The translations under genes were made by a program, and so were the position numbers. Below are positions 17,149 through 26,456 of a DNA stretch of 64,000 bases, one piece after another. The first letter of the stretch is position 1, and each line of letters starts with the position of its first letter. The stretch is from Cognatishimia sp. SS12 (GTDB lineage Bacteria; Pseudomonadota; Alphaproteobacteria; Rhodobacterales; Rhodobacteraceae): contig NZ_JAQNCZ010000006.1 of assembly GCF_028369055.1 (NCBI RefSeq), forward strand, positions 124,001 through 188,000, given 5' to 3'. The notes under the pieces were generated by a model. The model was not told where the DNA came from. It searched no databases and saw only the letters and a list, made by a program, of their open reading frames with translations.

Positions 17149-19365
17149 TTAACCGATGATTTCATTCAGCGTCGCGCTTGGCCGCATCACTGCTGCGGTC
17201 TTCTCTGGGTCGGTCTTGAAATACCCCCCCAGATCAACCGGCTGACCCTGAACCGCGGCCAGCTCTGCAACAATTTTCGCTTCGTTCTGTGCCAGCTGCT
17301 CTGCAATTTCAGAGAAATGCGTGGCCAGTTCCACGTCTTCGGTCTGCTGCGCAAGAGCCTCTGCCCAATAACGCGCGAACCAATAGTGGCTGTCACGGTT
17401 GTCCGGTTCACCCACTTTGCGCGACGGCGACTTGTTGTTATCCAGAATGCCCTGGGTCGCGGCCTCGGCGGCAGTGCCCAGCACACCGGCTTTGGCGTGG
17501 CCCTGCGTGTCCGCAAGGAAGTTGAAGCTCTCGCCAAGCGCGCAGAACTCCCCCATCGAATCCCAGCGCAGGTGGTTTTCTTCCATCAGCTGCTGCACGT
17601 GCTTTGGCGCAGAGCCGCCGGCACCTGTTTCAAACAGGCCACCGCCGTTCATCAGCTTAACAATCGACAGCATCTTGGCCGATGTTCCCAATTCCAGGAT
17701 CGGGAACAGGTCGGTCAGATAATCACGCAACACGTTGCCAGTGATCGCAATGCTGTCCTGGCCCGATGTGATGGTTTTCAGCGTCTGGGCGGTCGCTTCG
17801 CGCGGTGCCATGATCAAGAATTTGTCAGCCACACCCGCCGCTTCCAGCGCTGGCTTTACATAGGCGATCAGTTCGGCGTCATGCGCGCGGTTGGCATCAA
17901 GCCAGAAGATGGCTTCAGACCCGGTTAGGCGCTGGCGATCCAGCGCCAGTTCGATCCAGTTTTCGATCGGCGCTTTTTTGGCCGTGCACGCACGCCAGAT
18001 ATCGCCTGCTGCCACTTCGTGGCTGTGCAGCGTCTCGCCATTGGCCAGAACAATGCGAATGCTGCCCGCGCCCGGCGCTTCGAACGTGGTGGGGTGGCTG
18101 CCGTATTCTTCAGCTTTCTGCGCCATCAGGCCCACGTTGGCCACAGCGCCTGCGGTGGTCACATCGAGCGCGCCATTGGCTTTGAAGAAATTGATGGTCT
18201 CATCATAGACAGTCGAATAGCAGCGATCCGGGATCACACAGTTGGTGTCACCTTTGCTGCCGGTTTCATCCCAACCCTTGCCGCCGGCACGGATGACCGC
18301 TGGCATCGACGCATCAATGATCACATCAGAAGGCACATGCAGGTTGGTGATGCCCTTGTCGCTGTCGACCATATACATGGATGGGCGCTCAAGCGCTGCG
18401 ATGTCCGCTTTGATCTCAGCGGCATTGCCCAGCGTTTCAATCGCAGCCAGAACATCAGCCAGACCGGAGTTTGGCGACCCGCCCGCAGCGGCAATTGCCG
18501 CGCCGTGCTTGTCCCAGACCGGGCCCAACCATGCTTTGACGGCGTGGCCAAAGATGATCGGGTCAGACACTTTCATCATAGTGGCTTTCATGTGCAGCGA
18601 GAACATGGTGCCGTCGGCAATGGTGTCCTCGATCGCATCCGTCAGGAAGGACGACAGCGCCGCTGCCGACATATAGGTCGCGTCAGCCACGGTGCCCTCT
18701 TCCAGCGGCCAGCCTGCTTTCAGAACAGTGACAGAGCCATCTGCTGCCACAAATTCGATTTTCGCATCGCCCGCCTGATCTGCGGTGATGGTCGCGGATT
18801 TTTCGTTGGCATAGAAGTCATCGCCCGGCATGGAGCTGACCTTGGTCTTGCTATCAGATGACCATGCGCCCATCGAATGCGGGTTGTTTTGCGCATAGTT
18901 CTTAACGGCTTTGGCCGCACGACGATCAGAGTTGCCTTCGCGGAGCACCGGGTTCACCGCGGAGCCTTTGATGCTGTCATACCGCGCACGGATCGCTTTT
19001 TCTTCGTCGGTCTTCGGCTCTTCCGGGTAATCTGGCAGCGCATAGCCTTTGCCCTGTAATTCGGTCACGGCCGCGACCAGTTGCGGCACCGAGGCCGAAA
19101 TATTCGGCAGTTTGATCACATTGGCATCCGGTGTTTTCACCAGACCACCCAGGGCGGCGAGATCATCAGATTGGCGCTGCGCTTCGGTCAGGAATTCAGG
19201 GAAGGTCGAAATGATCCGGCCCGCCAAGGAAATATCCTTCGTGCCGACGTCCAGACCGGCCGCCGCAGCAAAGGAACGCACAATCGGCAGAAGCGAGGCA
19301 GAGGCCAGCTCCGGTGCTTCGTCTACAATTGTATACAATACGTCTGGTTTCGATGTTTCGGTCAT
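17149..19365 (-). CDS. icd: Isocitrate dehydrogenase, NADP-dependent, monomeric type
   Basis: 738 residues, the length of the monomeric IDH family (about 740) rather than the 400-residue dimeric enzyme. Typical blocks are visible: 'TISLAGRI'-like '[16 protein letters not shown]', '[18 protein letters not shown]', '[16 protein letters not shown]', '[20 protein letters not shown]', and '[18 protein letters not shown]'. It oxidises isocitrate to 2-oxoglutarate with NADP+ in the TCA cycle. As a core metabolic gene inside a region that also carries a plasmid replication module it bears on whether this DNA is chromosome or chromid. Confidence 0.96.
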   Translation of the reverse strand: MTETSKPDVLYTIVDEAPELASASLLPIVRSFAAAAGLDVGTKDISLAGRIISTFPEFLTEAQRQSDDLAALGGLVKTPDANVIKLPNISASVPQLVAAVTELQGKGYALPDYPEEPKTDEEKAIRARYDSIKGSAVNPVLREGNSDRRAAKAVKNYAQNNPHSMGAWSSDSKTKVSSMPGDDFYANEKSATITADQAGDAKIEFVAADGSVTVLKAGWPLEEGTVADATYMSAAALSSFLTDAIEDTIADGTMFSLHMKATMMKVSDPIIFGHAVKAWLGPVWDKHGAAIAAAGGSPNSGLADVLAAIETLGNAAEIKADIAALERPSMYMVDSDKGITNLHVPSDVIIDASMPAVIRAGGKGWDETGSKGDTNCVIPDRCYSTVYDETINFFKANGALDVTTAGAVANVGLMAQKAEEYGSHPTTFEAPGAGSIRIVLANGETLHSHEVAAGDIWRACTAKKAPIENWIELALDRQRLTGSEAIFWLDANRAHDAELIAYVKPALEAAGVADKFLIMAPREATAQTLKTITSGQDSIAITGNVLRDYLTDLFPILELGTSAKMLSIVKLMNGGGLFETGAGGSAPKHVQQLMEENHLRWDSMGEFCALGESFNFLADTQGHAKAGVLGTAAEAATQGILDNNKSPSRKVGEPDNRDSHYWFARYWAEALAQQTEDVELATHFSEIAEQLAQNEAKIVAELAAVQGQPVDLGGYFKTDPEKTAAVMRPSATLNEIIG

Positions 19366-19558
19366 GAAATTCGCCTTTCACCGGTCTTAGAGAGGTTTTG
19401 CGCTGTCCGGAGTTCCGGTCGCGCAGGTTCAGAGAGTTCCTATGCCGCTTGGCTTACACGCAGCTGACACGGAGATTCATTGCCGCCCTTTTAGAACAGA
19501 GTTTCGCTGCAATCAATCAGGTTGCAACGCTTTGTCGCGGCGGCCCGAAAACAAGGGC

Positions 19559-21463
19559 TCAGGCGACAATTGCGTCCTTCTCGTAAACTTCTGTGTAATG
19601 CTGAAATGCGCTCTCAAACCAGGCCGTCCCACGGGTTGCCGCGGCTAAGGCTTGGGCCAGAGCATCTTGCGAGCCCATCGGCAAGCTGGCGCGAAATACG
19701 TCCCACCCAGCGCAATATTCATGGGCTTCAAACCCCAGGACCTGCCCTTTCAGGCCGCTGATCACTGGCACCAATCCGCCCGAGAAAACCGACGGCACAT
19801 GAATCTGCACCTCCATGATGGGCTGCAAGACCACGGTGCCCGCCTTGGCAATGGCCGCGCGTACGGCATTTTTGCCCGCCTGCCGAAAGGCATAGTCGGA
19901 ACTGTCGACCGCATGGTGTTTTCCGTCCAGCAATGTCACCGCCACATCCACAACCGGATAGCCATGCAGCCCCTCGTCCAGCGCTTCGATCGCGCCGGCT
20001 TCGACCGCCGGAATATAGTTCTTCGGCACCGCGCCGCCTTTGACGAGGTCGCTGAAAAAGAAGCCAGATCCGCGGTCCTGCGGGCGCAATTCAACCTGCA
20101 CATCTGCAAATTGCCCTGCACCGCCAGATTGTTTGCGGTGTCGATAAGACTGTCGGACTGGGCGCAGCACGGTTTCGCGCAGGTCAGGCGGCACTTTGCG
20201 CGTCGACACTTTGATGCCAAACCGATCCTCCAGCAGCGCCAACGAACGGCGCATATGCTGCGGACCCTGCGTCGCCAGCACCGCATGTCCGGTGCCCAAA
20301 TCCACATCTATCCGCAGCGCAGGGTCTATTTCGCGCAGGCGTTCAAGCGCACCGGAAAGCCGGGCATCGTCTTTTTCATGGTCCGGTGTGATCACCCGCC
20401 GATAATTGGCAACATGTGGCCGCGCCCAACCGGGCAACGGGGCCTTACCGTCCTGATCATAGACCTGACCCAAATTCAGATGATCCGATTTCACAGCGAG
20501 TTTGAGGCACCCTTGCGTGTCGGCTTGGGATTGCGCGCCGATATGGGTCAACCCCCCAAGCGCGCTGCCGCCCAGCTGATCGCTGGCTGCCAGCTGCCCT
20601 TGCAAAACGCGCAACATCACCGTTTTGCCTAGGTGTTTCACCTGATCCGCCATGATCGGCACAGCCACCGCCTGACCTTTCGTGGAGAGCCGCGCCCAGG
20701 CGCGGCCCACATCCGGTGCCTCGTGCCGCAGCGATTTCATCAACCGCTGAATGCCATTGCCATGGGTTGCAGATCCGATCAGCGTAGGCACCAAATCATG
20801 GTGTTGCAGGGTCTGTTTTGCCACGTCATAGATCTCTTCGGGGAGGGGCTGTTTGTCTTCAATCAGCTGCTCCAGCAGGGCGTCATCAAAATCCGCCAGA
20901 GTCTCCAGCATTTCGGTGCGCGCCTCATTTTCGCGCGCCTGCATTTCAGCCGGAATTTCAACCAAGGCTGAGCGATGCCCGTCACGGAATTTCCACGCGC
21001 GTTCGGACACCAGATCAACGGTCCCCGTGATTGCATCGCCGGACCGCAAAGGGACCTGCCGCAACAGAATGTGGTGATTGCAATAGGTTTGCAGGGCCGC
21101 GGCGATCTCGCTTATCCGGCTTGTGGCCGTATCCACCCTGTTTACGAAGAGGATGCTGGGGACATCGGACTCTTCGAGAAGGCGCATATAGGGTGCAGCG
21201 AGATCAGCCGCGTCCGCATCTGCCGACACGCAGAGGACTGCAGCATCGCTGCAGGCCACCGTGGGACCCGCGTGTGACAGATTCTCGATACCGCCATCCA
21301 TGTCGATGACGGCCCATTCGTCGTTCATATAGGTAAATGGCGTGATGGTACCGACGCCCTCTACCGAAAACTTCTTGCTCTGGGTTCCCTCCAGCCCCGC
21401 CAATGCCGCGGCCAAAGTTGACTTACCTGTTTGAGACGGCCCGATAATGGTAAAAACACGCAA
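19559..21463 (-). CDS. Elongation factor G-like GTPase
   Basis: 634 residues if translation starts at the TTG at 21463, which gives 'MRVFTIIGPSQTGKST' and has GGAGG seven bases upstream; an ATG at 21490 would add nine residues. The G1 P-loop is at residues 8-16 (GPSQTGKST), G4 is NRVD instead of NKxD, and EF-G domains II-V follow ('GHAVLATQGPQHMRRSLALL', 'RETVLRPVRQSYRHRKQSGG', 'IMEVQIHVPSVFSGGLVPVI'). The divergent G motifs and the lack of 'AHIDAGKTT' separate it from canonical FusA. These EF-G-like proteins have no settled function; it is not the main translocase. Confidence 0.8.
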   Translation of the reverse strand: MRVFTIIGPSQTGKSTLAAALAGLEGTQSKKFSVEGVGTITPFTYMNDEWAVIDMDGGIENLSHAGPTVACSDAAVLCVSADADAADLAAPYMRLLEESDVPSILFVNRVDTATSRISEIAAALQTYCNHHILLRQVPLRSGDAITGTVDLVSERAWKFRDGHRSALVEIPAEMQARENEARTEMLETLADFDDALLEQLIEDKQPLPEEIYDVAKQTLQHHDLVPTLIGSATHGNGIQRLMKSLRHEAPDVGRAWARLSTKGQAVAVPIMADQVKHLGKTVMLRVLQGQLAASDQLGGSALGGLTHIGAQSQADTQGCLKLAVKSDHLNLGQVYDQDGKAPLPGWARPHVANYRRVITPDHEKDDARLSGALERLREIDPALRIDVDLGTGHAVLATQGPQHMRRSLALLEDRFGIKVSTRKVPPDLRETVLRPVRQSYRHRKQSGGAGQFADVQVELRPQDRGSGFFFSDLVKGGAVPKNYIPAVEAGAIEALDEGLHGYPVVDVAVTLLDGKHHAVDSSDYAFRQAGKNAVRAAIAKAGTVVLQPIMEVQIHVPSVFSGGLVPVISGLKGQVLGFEAHEYCAGWDVFRASLPMGSQDALAQALAAATRGTAWFESAFQHYTEVYEKDAIVA

Positions 21464-21644
21464 GTCCTTCCCTCCCCGGCTAAATCTCATGCCCGAAGGA
21501 AGTCAGCGCAAATAGCGCAGCCTATGCCTGTGAAATAGTTCTGCCTCAGCAGCTGTGCGCGTTTCGCCCCAGTCGTTGCAGCGGCGAGAGTCGCGACTCC
21601 TAGATTGTTGGGCAGGAAAAACGATCCGTCAAGTGGGCGATCAC

Positions 21645-22769
21645 CTAAAGCTGCGCCGCCCAGAACCGATAGCGCTGCTGGCCGGTCACTTCGCGCATCA
21701 GCCCGCGCGCCTGAAAAAGGTTAAGATTGCGCCGCGCCGACATCAAGGAACAGCCCGCCATGCGCGCTGCCAGCTCGGCGGAAAACACCGGAAATCGCAG
21801 CGCCGCATCAATCATGCGCGCGGGCGTCCGCCCTTGCAAATCTGCAGTTTCGGCGCGCGCTTTTTCGCGCCATGTCTGCAAACGGTCCAATTCTAGCAGC
21901 GCCGCAAGCGCGCCCTGTTCAACCGTTTGATAATAAAGGCCTAATGATATTTCCGGATCCTGCGCGCGCGCATGCAATTGCGGCAAAGAATCGGGCATTG
22001 GCGCAAAGGGGGCTTGCGATCCGGCCGCCATTAAAGACATGGCCACCATCGGCTCGAGCGCCATGTCGATTGATGTGACACTCAAACGCCGCCACAAAAA
22101 CAAACCACAGGCCCCGCGGGTTAGCGGATGCAACTCCCCTGCCCCTTGCAAAAGCCGCTGCCACGTGGCCCCAAGCGCCGCCAATTCCGGCCCGGCCGCT
22201 TGGCCTTCACCGGGCAAATCACTGGGATCCTCCAGTGCTTTGCGCCCCAAAAACCGATGCAAACCATCATCAAACGGGTCATCACGACGCCCCGCGACCA
22301 GCCGCCTGACCGCCCAAGACGCCCGTTCCAGGTCGCGCGTTTCCTCTTGGGAGCCGATTCGAAGTGCCCGGAACAGCGCGATATGTTCAGGTGCCTGCCA
22401 GACCCCTTCGCTGCGCAAAATCGCCGATACGCTCTGCAGCGCGACACGCTCCACCAGATCTGAGGGCAACGTTTTCAGCCGTTCGGCATAACGGGCCAGA
22501 GCTTCGGCGGCCCGCACCAAAGCGCGATAATGCGCCGCCTCGGCGAGATGCCATTTTTGCAGTCCCTTCTGAGTGTCCCGCCGGTCATACAACAACGGGC
22601 TTGCGCCGGGTTCAAATTCTTCGATGGGACCCGGCAGAAACCAAAGGTCTTCTTCGGGCGTCACAGGGGCGTCGTATATCGGCGGCGGCAGGATCCCATC
22701 CTCATAGGCATCCGGACCATCCTGGGCCGCATTCGGATCGTTTTGCTTTTTGGCGGGCGGTTCCGTCAT
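21645..22769 (-). CDS. HTH-containing protein of unknown function
   Basis: 374 residues, soluble, with an acidic Pro-rich N-terminus, a long helical middle and a C-terminal winged-helix-like segment ('FPVFSAELAARMAGCSLMSA' then 'RRNLNLFQARGLMREV'). The overall look resembles the DUF1612/HTH 'RHE_PE00001' type proteins of alphaproteobacteria, often found on plasmids, but I cannot confirm this. The C-terminal helices are of the kind used to bind DNA. Monocistronic between the EF-G-like gene and the LacI-type regulator. Confidence 0.5.
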   Translation of the reverse strand: MTEPPAKKQNDPNAAQDGPDAYEDGILPPPIYDAPVTPEEDLWFLPGPIEEFEPGASPLLYDRRDTQKGLQKWHLAEAAHYRALVRAAEALARYAERLKTLPSDLVERVALQSVSAILRSEGVWQAPEHIALFRALRIGSQEETRDLERASWAVRRLVAGRRDDPFDDGLHRFLGRKALEDPSDLPGEGQAAGPELAALGATWQRLLQGAGELHPLTRGACGLFLWRRLSVTSIDMALEPMVAMSLMAAGSQAPFAPMPDSLPQLHARAQDPEISLGLYYQTVEQGALAALLELDRLQTWREKARAETADLQGRTPARMIDAALRFPVFSAELAARMAGCSLMSARRNLNLFQARGLMREVTGQQRYRFWAAQL

Positions 22770-22822
22770 ATCATCTTCAGCCTAGGATGATTCCCGAAAA
22801 TTGCGAACCGCTCAATTTCCGC

Positions 22823-23824
22823 TTACAGCGATCCGCCAAGCGTGATTTTGGACTGCAGCTTTTCAAACACCCATCCAGATGCCGCCGCATCGCTGTGCGA
22901 CAGAATAATCTCTGCGGCGCGCACGCCAATTTCGCGGCGACAGGCATCTGTTGTCGCCAGCGACAGGGGCAACCCTTCGAGAATTTGCAGATTGTTAAAC
23001 CCGGCGAGGGCCAAATCATCCGGGATCGACAGCCCTTCGGCCAGACAATGCATATAGCCGCCCACCGACATCACATCGCTCGAATAGTAGACACAGTCCA
23101 AATCAGGGGTGCGGGCCAACATTTCGGCTGTCAGCCTGCGGCCATTTTGTATTGTCGAATCCCCAGACACCTGCTGCCTGTCCGCCAGGTGCACACCGGC
23201 CGCCTGCAGAGCCTCTTCAAAGCCCTTCAGGCGTTTCAAGGCGCGGAAATCCTGCGGCAGTTTGGTGCCGATAAAGCCGATACGCCGATAGCCCCGAGCG
23301 AGAATTTGCTCTGCCATCTCGCGGCCGGCATCAATATGGGACACCCCCACGCAGTGACAGACCGGGGTGCCGTCGGTGTCCATCACCTCAACCACCGGGC
23401 AATGCGCGTTGCGCAGCATTTTGCGCGTACTTTCTGAATGCTCAAGCCCCGCCACAACCAGGCCCGAAGGCCGCCAGCTGAGCATCTCGCGGATCACGCT
23501 TTCTTCCTCATCCAGCCGATAGCCCGAAACGCCAACCACTGGTTTCAGCGCGGTGGACTTCAGAACCGACGAAATCCCCGACAGAACCTCGGGAAACACA
23601 TAGCTGTTGAGCGACGGAACCACCACTGCAACCAGATTGACGGACTGAGACGACAGTGAACCCGCGATGCGGTTGGGCACATAGCCGATGGAGCGCGCGG
23701 CCTCTTCGACCTTTTGGCGTGTCTTGGGTGAAACGTCTGGGGCCCCACGCAAAGCGCGACTCGCCGTCATTTCACTGACGCCGACGAGCTGCGCGACATC
23801 CTTGAGGTTGAGCCGTTTTGTCAT
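22823..23824 (-). CDS. LacI-family transcriptional regulator
   Basis: 333 residues from the ATG at 23824, where the LacI family normally begins ('MTKRLNLKDVAQLVGVSEMT'); a longer ORF opens at 23920. The N-terminal helix-turn-helix (residues 6-27, 'LKDVAQLVGVSEMTASRALR') and hinge ('YVPNRIAGSL') are followed by a periplasmic-binding-like effector domain ('GFIGTKLPQDFRALKRLKGF', 'DDLALAGFNNLQI'). It resembles GntR-type gluconate regulators. Divergent from gap; two LacI-type operators lie between them, so it probably controls gap and itself in response to a sugar acid or phosphate metabolite. Ligand unknown. Confidence 0.88.
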   Translation of the reverse strand: MTKRLNLKDVAQLVGVSEMTASRALRGAPDVSPKTRQKVEEAARSIGYVPNRIAGSLSSQSVNLVAVVVPSLNSYVFPEVLSGISSVLKSTALKPVVGVSGYRLDEEESVIREMLSWRPSGLVVAGLEHSESTRKMLRNAHCPVVEVMDTDGTPVCHCVGVSHIDAGREMAEQILARGYRRIGFIGTKLPQDFRALKRLKGFEEALQAAGVHLADRQQVSGDSTIQNGRRLTAEMLARTPDLDCVYYSSDVMSVGGYMHCLAEGLSIPDDLALAGFNNLQILEGLPLSLATTDACRREIGVRAAEIILSHSDAAASGWVFEKLQSKITLGGSL

Positions 23825-23922
23825 GCGGGCATCGTCTGCGAGCGGCACCAAAACATCAAGGCGCATTTCGCGCCAACACTGGAAATCTCTGCCCGGCGCA
23901 ATACATCTTGCAAAATGCACCC

Positions 23923-23934
23923 GTTAGCGATAAC
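23923..23934. promoter_or_regulatory. LacI-type operator 1
   Basis: GTTAGCGATAAC, a near palindrome with the central CG and GTTA/TAAC ends typical of GntR/LacI-family operators. 74 bp upstream of the gap ATG and 98 bp upstream of the regulator's preferred start; its centre is 23 bp from operator 2. Confidence 0.7.
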
Positions 23935-23945
23935 GGTGCAGCGAC

Positions 23946-23957
23946 GTTAACGCTAAC
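23946..23957. promoter_or_regulatory. LacI-type operator 2
   Basis: GTTAACGCTAAC, same half-site pattern as operator 1 (GTTA, central CG, TAAC). The two sites are about two helical turns apart, a spacing that allows two regulator dimers on the same DNA face. Confidence 0.7.
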
Positions 23958-24008
23958 ATGTCTCGCAGGCTGTGCGCACGACGAATTGGAACACTTCGGA
24001 GGACTAAA

Positions 24009-25010
24009 ATGACCCTGAACATCGCTATCAACGGTTTTGGCCGTATCGGCCGCAATGTACTGCGCGCTATCATTGAAAATGGCGTCGACGACGTGAAAGT
24101 CGTGGCCATCAACGATCTGGCCCCTGCCGAGACGCTGGCCCATCTGTTGCGCTTTGATTCCGTGCATGGCCGCCTGAATGCCGAGGTCACTGTCGATGGC
24201 GACACGCTGACCGTTGGCAACCAGACCATCAAACTGACAGCGATCCGCAACCCCGAAGAACTGCCATGGGACGGTGTCGACATCGCCTATGAATGCACCG
24301 GCATTTTCACCTCCCGCGACACAGCGGCCAAACACCTGAAAAACGGCTCCAAGCGCGTGCTGATCTCTGCCCCGGGCAAAGAAGTTGACCGCACTGTTGT
24401 CTATGGCGTGAACCATCAGGATCTGACCGCAGACGACGTGATCGTTTCAAACGCTTCGTGCACCACCAACTGCCTTGCGCCTGTGGCCAAGGTTCTGGAC
24501 AGCACCTTTGGTATCAAGACCGGGTACATGACCACCATCCACGCATATACCGGTGATCAGCCAACCCACGACGCCGCGCACAAAGATCTCTACCGCGCTC
24601 GCGCGGCGGCGGTTTCGATGATCCCAACCTCAACTGGCGCAGCGCGTGCAATCTCCGAAGTGCTGCCGCATCTGAAGGGGCGCCTGGAAGGGTCCGCCAT
24701 TCGCGTGCCAACCGTGAACGTATCGCTGGTTGACCTGACCTTTGTGCCTGAGAAATCCGCAACCGTCGAAGAAATCAATGCCGCCATCAAAGAAGCTGCC
24801 GAAGGCGCGTTGAAGGGCGTTCTGGGTTACGAAGATCGCCCGCTGGTCTCGATCGACTTTAACCACGATCCACATTCTTCGACCTTTGCAGCACCGCAGA
24901 CCTCTGTGACGTCAGAGGGTCTGATCCGCGTGGTCAGCTGGTATGACAACGAATGGGGCTTTTCCAACCGTATGATCGACACCGGTCGTGCAATGGGCGC
25001 GCTGCTGTAA
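24009..25010 (+). CDS. gap: Glyceraldehyde-3-phosphate dehydrogenase, type I
   Basis: 333 residues from the ATG at 24009, which has GGAGG seven bases upstream; an upstream in-frame ATG at 23958 has none. The NAD-binding motif 'AINGFGRIGRNVLRA', catalytic Cys in 'SNASCTTNCLAP', and 'SWYDNEWGFSNRM' near the C-terminus are diagnostic. It interconverts glyceraldehyde-3-phosphate and 1,3-bisphosphoglycerate. Followed by a strong terminator. The paired LacI-type operators upstream make regulation by the divergent repressor likely. Confidence 0.96.
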   Translation: MTLNIAINGFGRIGRNVLRAIIENGVDDVKVVAINDLAPAETLAHLLRFDSVHGRLNAEVTVDGDTLTVGNQTIKLTAIRNPEELPWDGVDIAYECTGIFTSRDTAAKHLKNGSKRVLISAPGKEVDRTVVYGVNHQDLTADDVIVSNASCTTNCLAPVAKVLDSTFGIKTGYMTTIHAYTGDQPTHDAAHKDLYRARAAAVSMIPTSTGAARAISEVLPHLKGRLEGSAIRVPTVNVSLVDLTFVPEKSATVEEINAAIKEAAEGALKGVLGYEDRPLVSIDFNHDPHSSTFAAPQTSVTSEGLIRVVSWYDNEWGFSNRMIDTGRAMGALL

Positions 25011-25031
25011 ATCAGCGCCACAATCCCAAAG

Positions 25032-25064
25032 AAAAACCCGCAGCGGACGCTGCGGGTTTTTTTT
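25032..25064 (+). terminator. Rho-independent terminator after gap
   Basis: Perfect 9-bp stem CCCGCAGCG / CGCTGCGGG with a 2-base loop and a run of eight T. An A-run on the other side suits the convergent chrR gene as well. Confidence 0.92.
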
Positions 25065-25078
25065 GTGTCTGCACCAGC

Positions 25079-25717
25079 TTAGATGCGGAACAAAGGCTGC
25101 AACAAACGCGGCATCCATGACCGGAATTTCAAGGGCGCGCCGGTCGCGGCGAGGCAGATGCAGGCCTCGCCGGCTTCGGCCACCGGGGCGTGATCCACGT
25201 CATCATCGGCCACCTCAACATCGCCGACACCAAACCGCCCATCTTCGTCACTGAACGCGCCCTGCAAAACCAAGGTCAACTCCAGCCCATCGTGGCTGTG
25301 GTTGGGCATTTCCTGCCCCGCCGGGATGTAAAGCAGGCGCACAGACCCGTCATCGCCAGACTGCAAGATCGACTGCCGCACACCAAAGCCCAGCGATTTC
25401 CACTTGGGTGGCTTGCCCTTGAGGGCCTCCATCACGGGCGCCGGAAAAATGCCCGACCGCTGATAGGCCTGCGCCTCATTCGGGGCCGCATGATCCAATG
25501 CGTCAAGCACCTGCGCCCTGAGATCGGTGGAGATCACATGACCATCGGTCGCCTCAAGCACAGCACCGCCCGCCATTTCATGCGCCGCCATCCGGGCGCG
25601 GCATTCTTCGCACATGGACACATGCGCCGCGATCACCAACGCATAGGGTTGTGCCACATTGCCCGCAACATAAGCGGCAATCAGCGGCTCTGAGATATGA
25701 TGTCTGATCTCACTCAT
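25079..25717 (-). CDS. chrR: ChrR-type zinc anti-sigma factor with cupin domain
   Basis: 212 residues. The N-terminal anti-sigma domain carries the zinc-binding H-x3-C-x2-C pattern in 'AAHVSMCEECRARM'. The C-terminal cupin domain is present ('RLLYIPAGQEMPNHSHDGLE', then 'LTLVLQGAFSDEDGRFGVGD'). In Rhodobacter sphaeroides ChrR holds RpoE inactive and releases it in response to singlet oxygen, which needs the cupin domain. Overlaps the rpoE stop by four bases and is co-transcribed. Confidence 0.93.
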   Translation of the reverse strand: MSEIRHHISEPLIAAYVAGNVAQPYALVIAAHVSMCEECRARMAAHEMAGGAVLEATDGHVISTDLRAQVLDALDHAAPNEAQAYQRSGIFPAPVMEALKGKPPKWKSLGFGVRQSILQSGDDGSVRLLYIPAGQEMPNHSHDGLELTLVLQGAFSDEDGRFGVGDVEVADDDVDHAPVAEAGEACICLAATGAPLKFRSWMPRLLQPLFRI

Positions 25718-26364
25718 GACGATCTAAGTTCCTTTAGCTCATGACGCAGTTTTTCCAGGCCAAGCCTGATCCGCGACTTGATGGTGCCAAGCGGCAGGCC
25801 GGTTTCTTCCTGAATCTCCGCATGGGACAATTCCCCAAGATATGCCTTTTCCACCATCTCACGTTGCCGCGGCTTCAGCCGGGAAAGCGCCAGGCGCAAC
25901 CTTTGCGCCTCTTGTTCCAATGCGAGGATCTGGCTGGCATCCTCTGTTGCTTGATCAGGCTCTGCCAAGTCTTCGGGCATCGGCCTGCGTTCTCGTCGCA
26001 GCACATCAATCTGGCGATTGCGGGCCACTTGATAAATCCAACTGCTGACCTGCGCGCGATGCGGATCAAACTGCCCGGCTTTGCGCCAGATCGTCAGCAT
26101 CACATCCTGCACAATCTCTTCGGCCTGGGCCCCAGATACACCAGAGCGCATCACGAACCCCTTTAGACGCGGCGCGTAATAATCAAACAGCTTGCAGAAA
26201 GCCGCGCGATCACGCTGCATCTTGACCGCGAGCATCCACACGGTCTGTTCAGAGTATCCCTGCTGTGTCTTTTGCTCCACGTTTTCCCGGTTCTGTTGCG
26301 CCCGAGCCAGCACCGCAGGCTCAGTTTGCAACGTCTCTTGGTGGCTTTGTTCTAAGGTCAGCAT
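25714..26364 (-). CDS. rpoE: ECF sigma factor RpoE (singlet-oxygen response type)
   Basis: 216 residues with sigma-70 region 2 ('DRAAFCKLFDYYAPRLKGFV', 'AEEIVQDVMLTIWRKAGQFD', 'SWIYQVARNRQIDVLRR') and region 4 ('LSRLKPRQREMVEKAYLGEL', 'SHAEIQEETGLPLGTIKSRI'). Belongs to the RpoE-ChrR group (ECF11). The N-terminus is about 40 residues longer than I expect. The ATG at 26364 lies only five bases from the -10 of its own RpoE-type promoter, so the message would be leaderless or translation may begin further in, for example at the ATG at 26235. In an operon with chrR, divergent from the lipid-modification operon it probably controls. Confidence 0.93.
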   Translation of the reverse strand: MLTLEQSHQETLQTEPAVLARAQQNRENVEQKTQQGYSEQTVWMLAVKMQRDRAAFCKLFDYYAPRLKGFVMRSGVSGAQAEEIVQDVMLTIWRKAGQFDPHRAQVSSWIYQVARNRQIDVLRRERRPMPEDLAEPDQATEDASQILALEQEAQRLRLALSRLKPRQREMVEKAYLGELSHAEIQEETGLPLGTIKSRIRLGLEKLRHELKELRSS

Positions 26365-26368
26365 ACCT

Positions 26369-26398
26369 TCTCTACGCGACCCGTCGAGATTTGGATCA
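26369..26398 (-). promoter_or_regulatory. RpoE-type promoter for rpoE-chrR
   Basis: -35 TGATCC (26398-26393 on the minus strand) and -10 TAGAGA (26374-26369) with an 18-bp spacer, matching the Rhodobacter RpoE consensus TGATCC-N18-TAWRA closely. Supports autoregulation of the sigma factor. Confidence 0.8.
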
Positions 26399-26404
26399 TT
26401 TTTT

Positions 26405-26434
26405 TGATCCGAAATAAATTTTTTGCCGTAGATT
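26405..26434 (+). promoter_or_regulatory. RpoE-type promoter for the FAD oxidase operon
   Basis: -35 TGATCC at 26405-26410 and -10 TAGATT at 26429-26434, again with an 18-bp spacer. It is back to back with the rpoE promoter; the two -35 hexamers are only 6 bp apart. The first ATG of the operon is 22 bp downstream of the -10. Confidence 0.8.
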
Positions 26435-26456
26435 CAATAAAACAGCAGGAGCCTTT

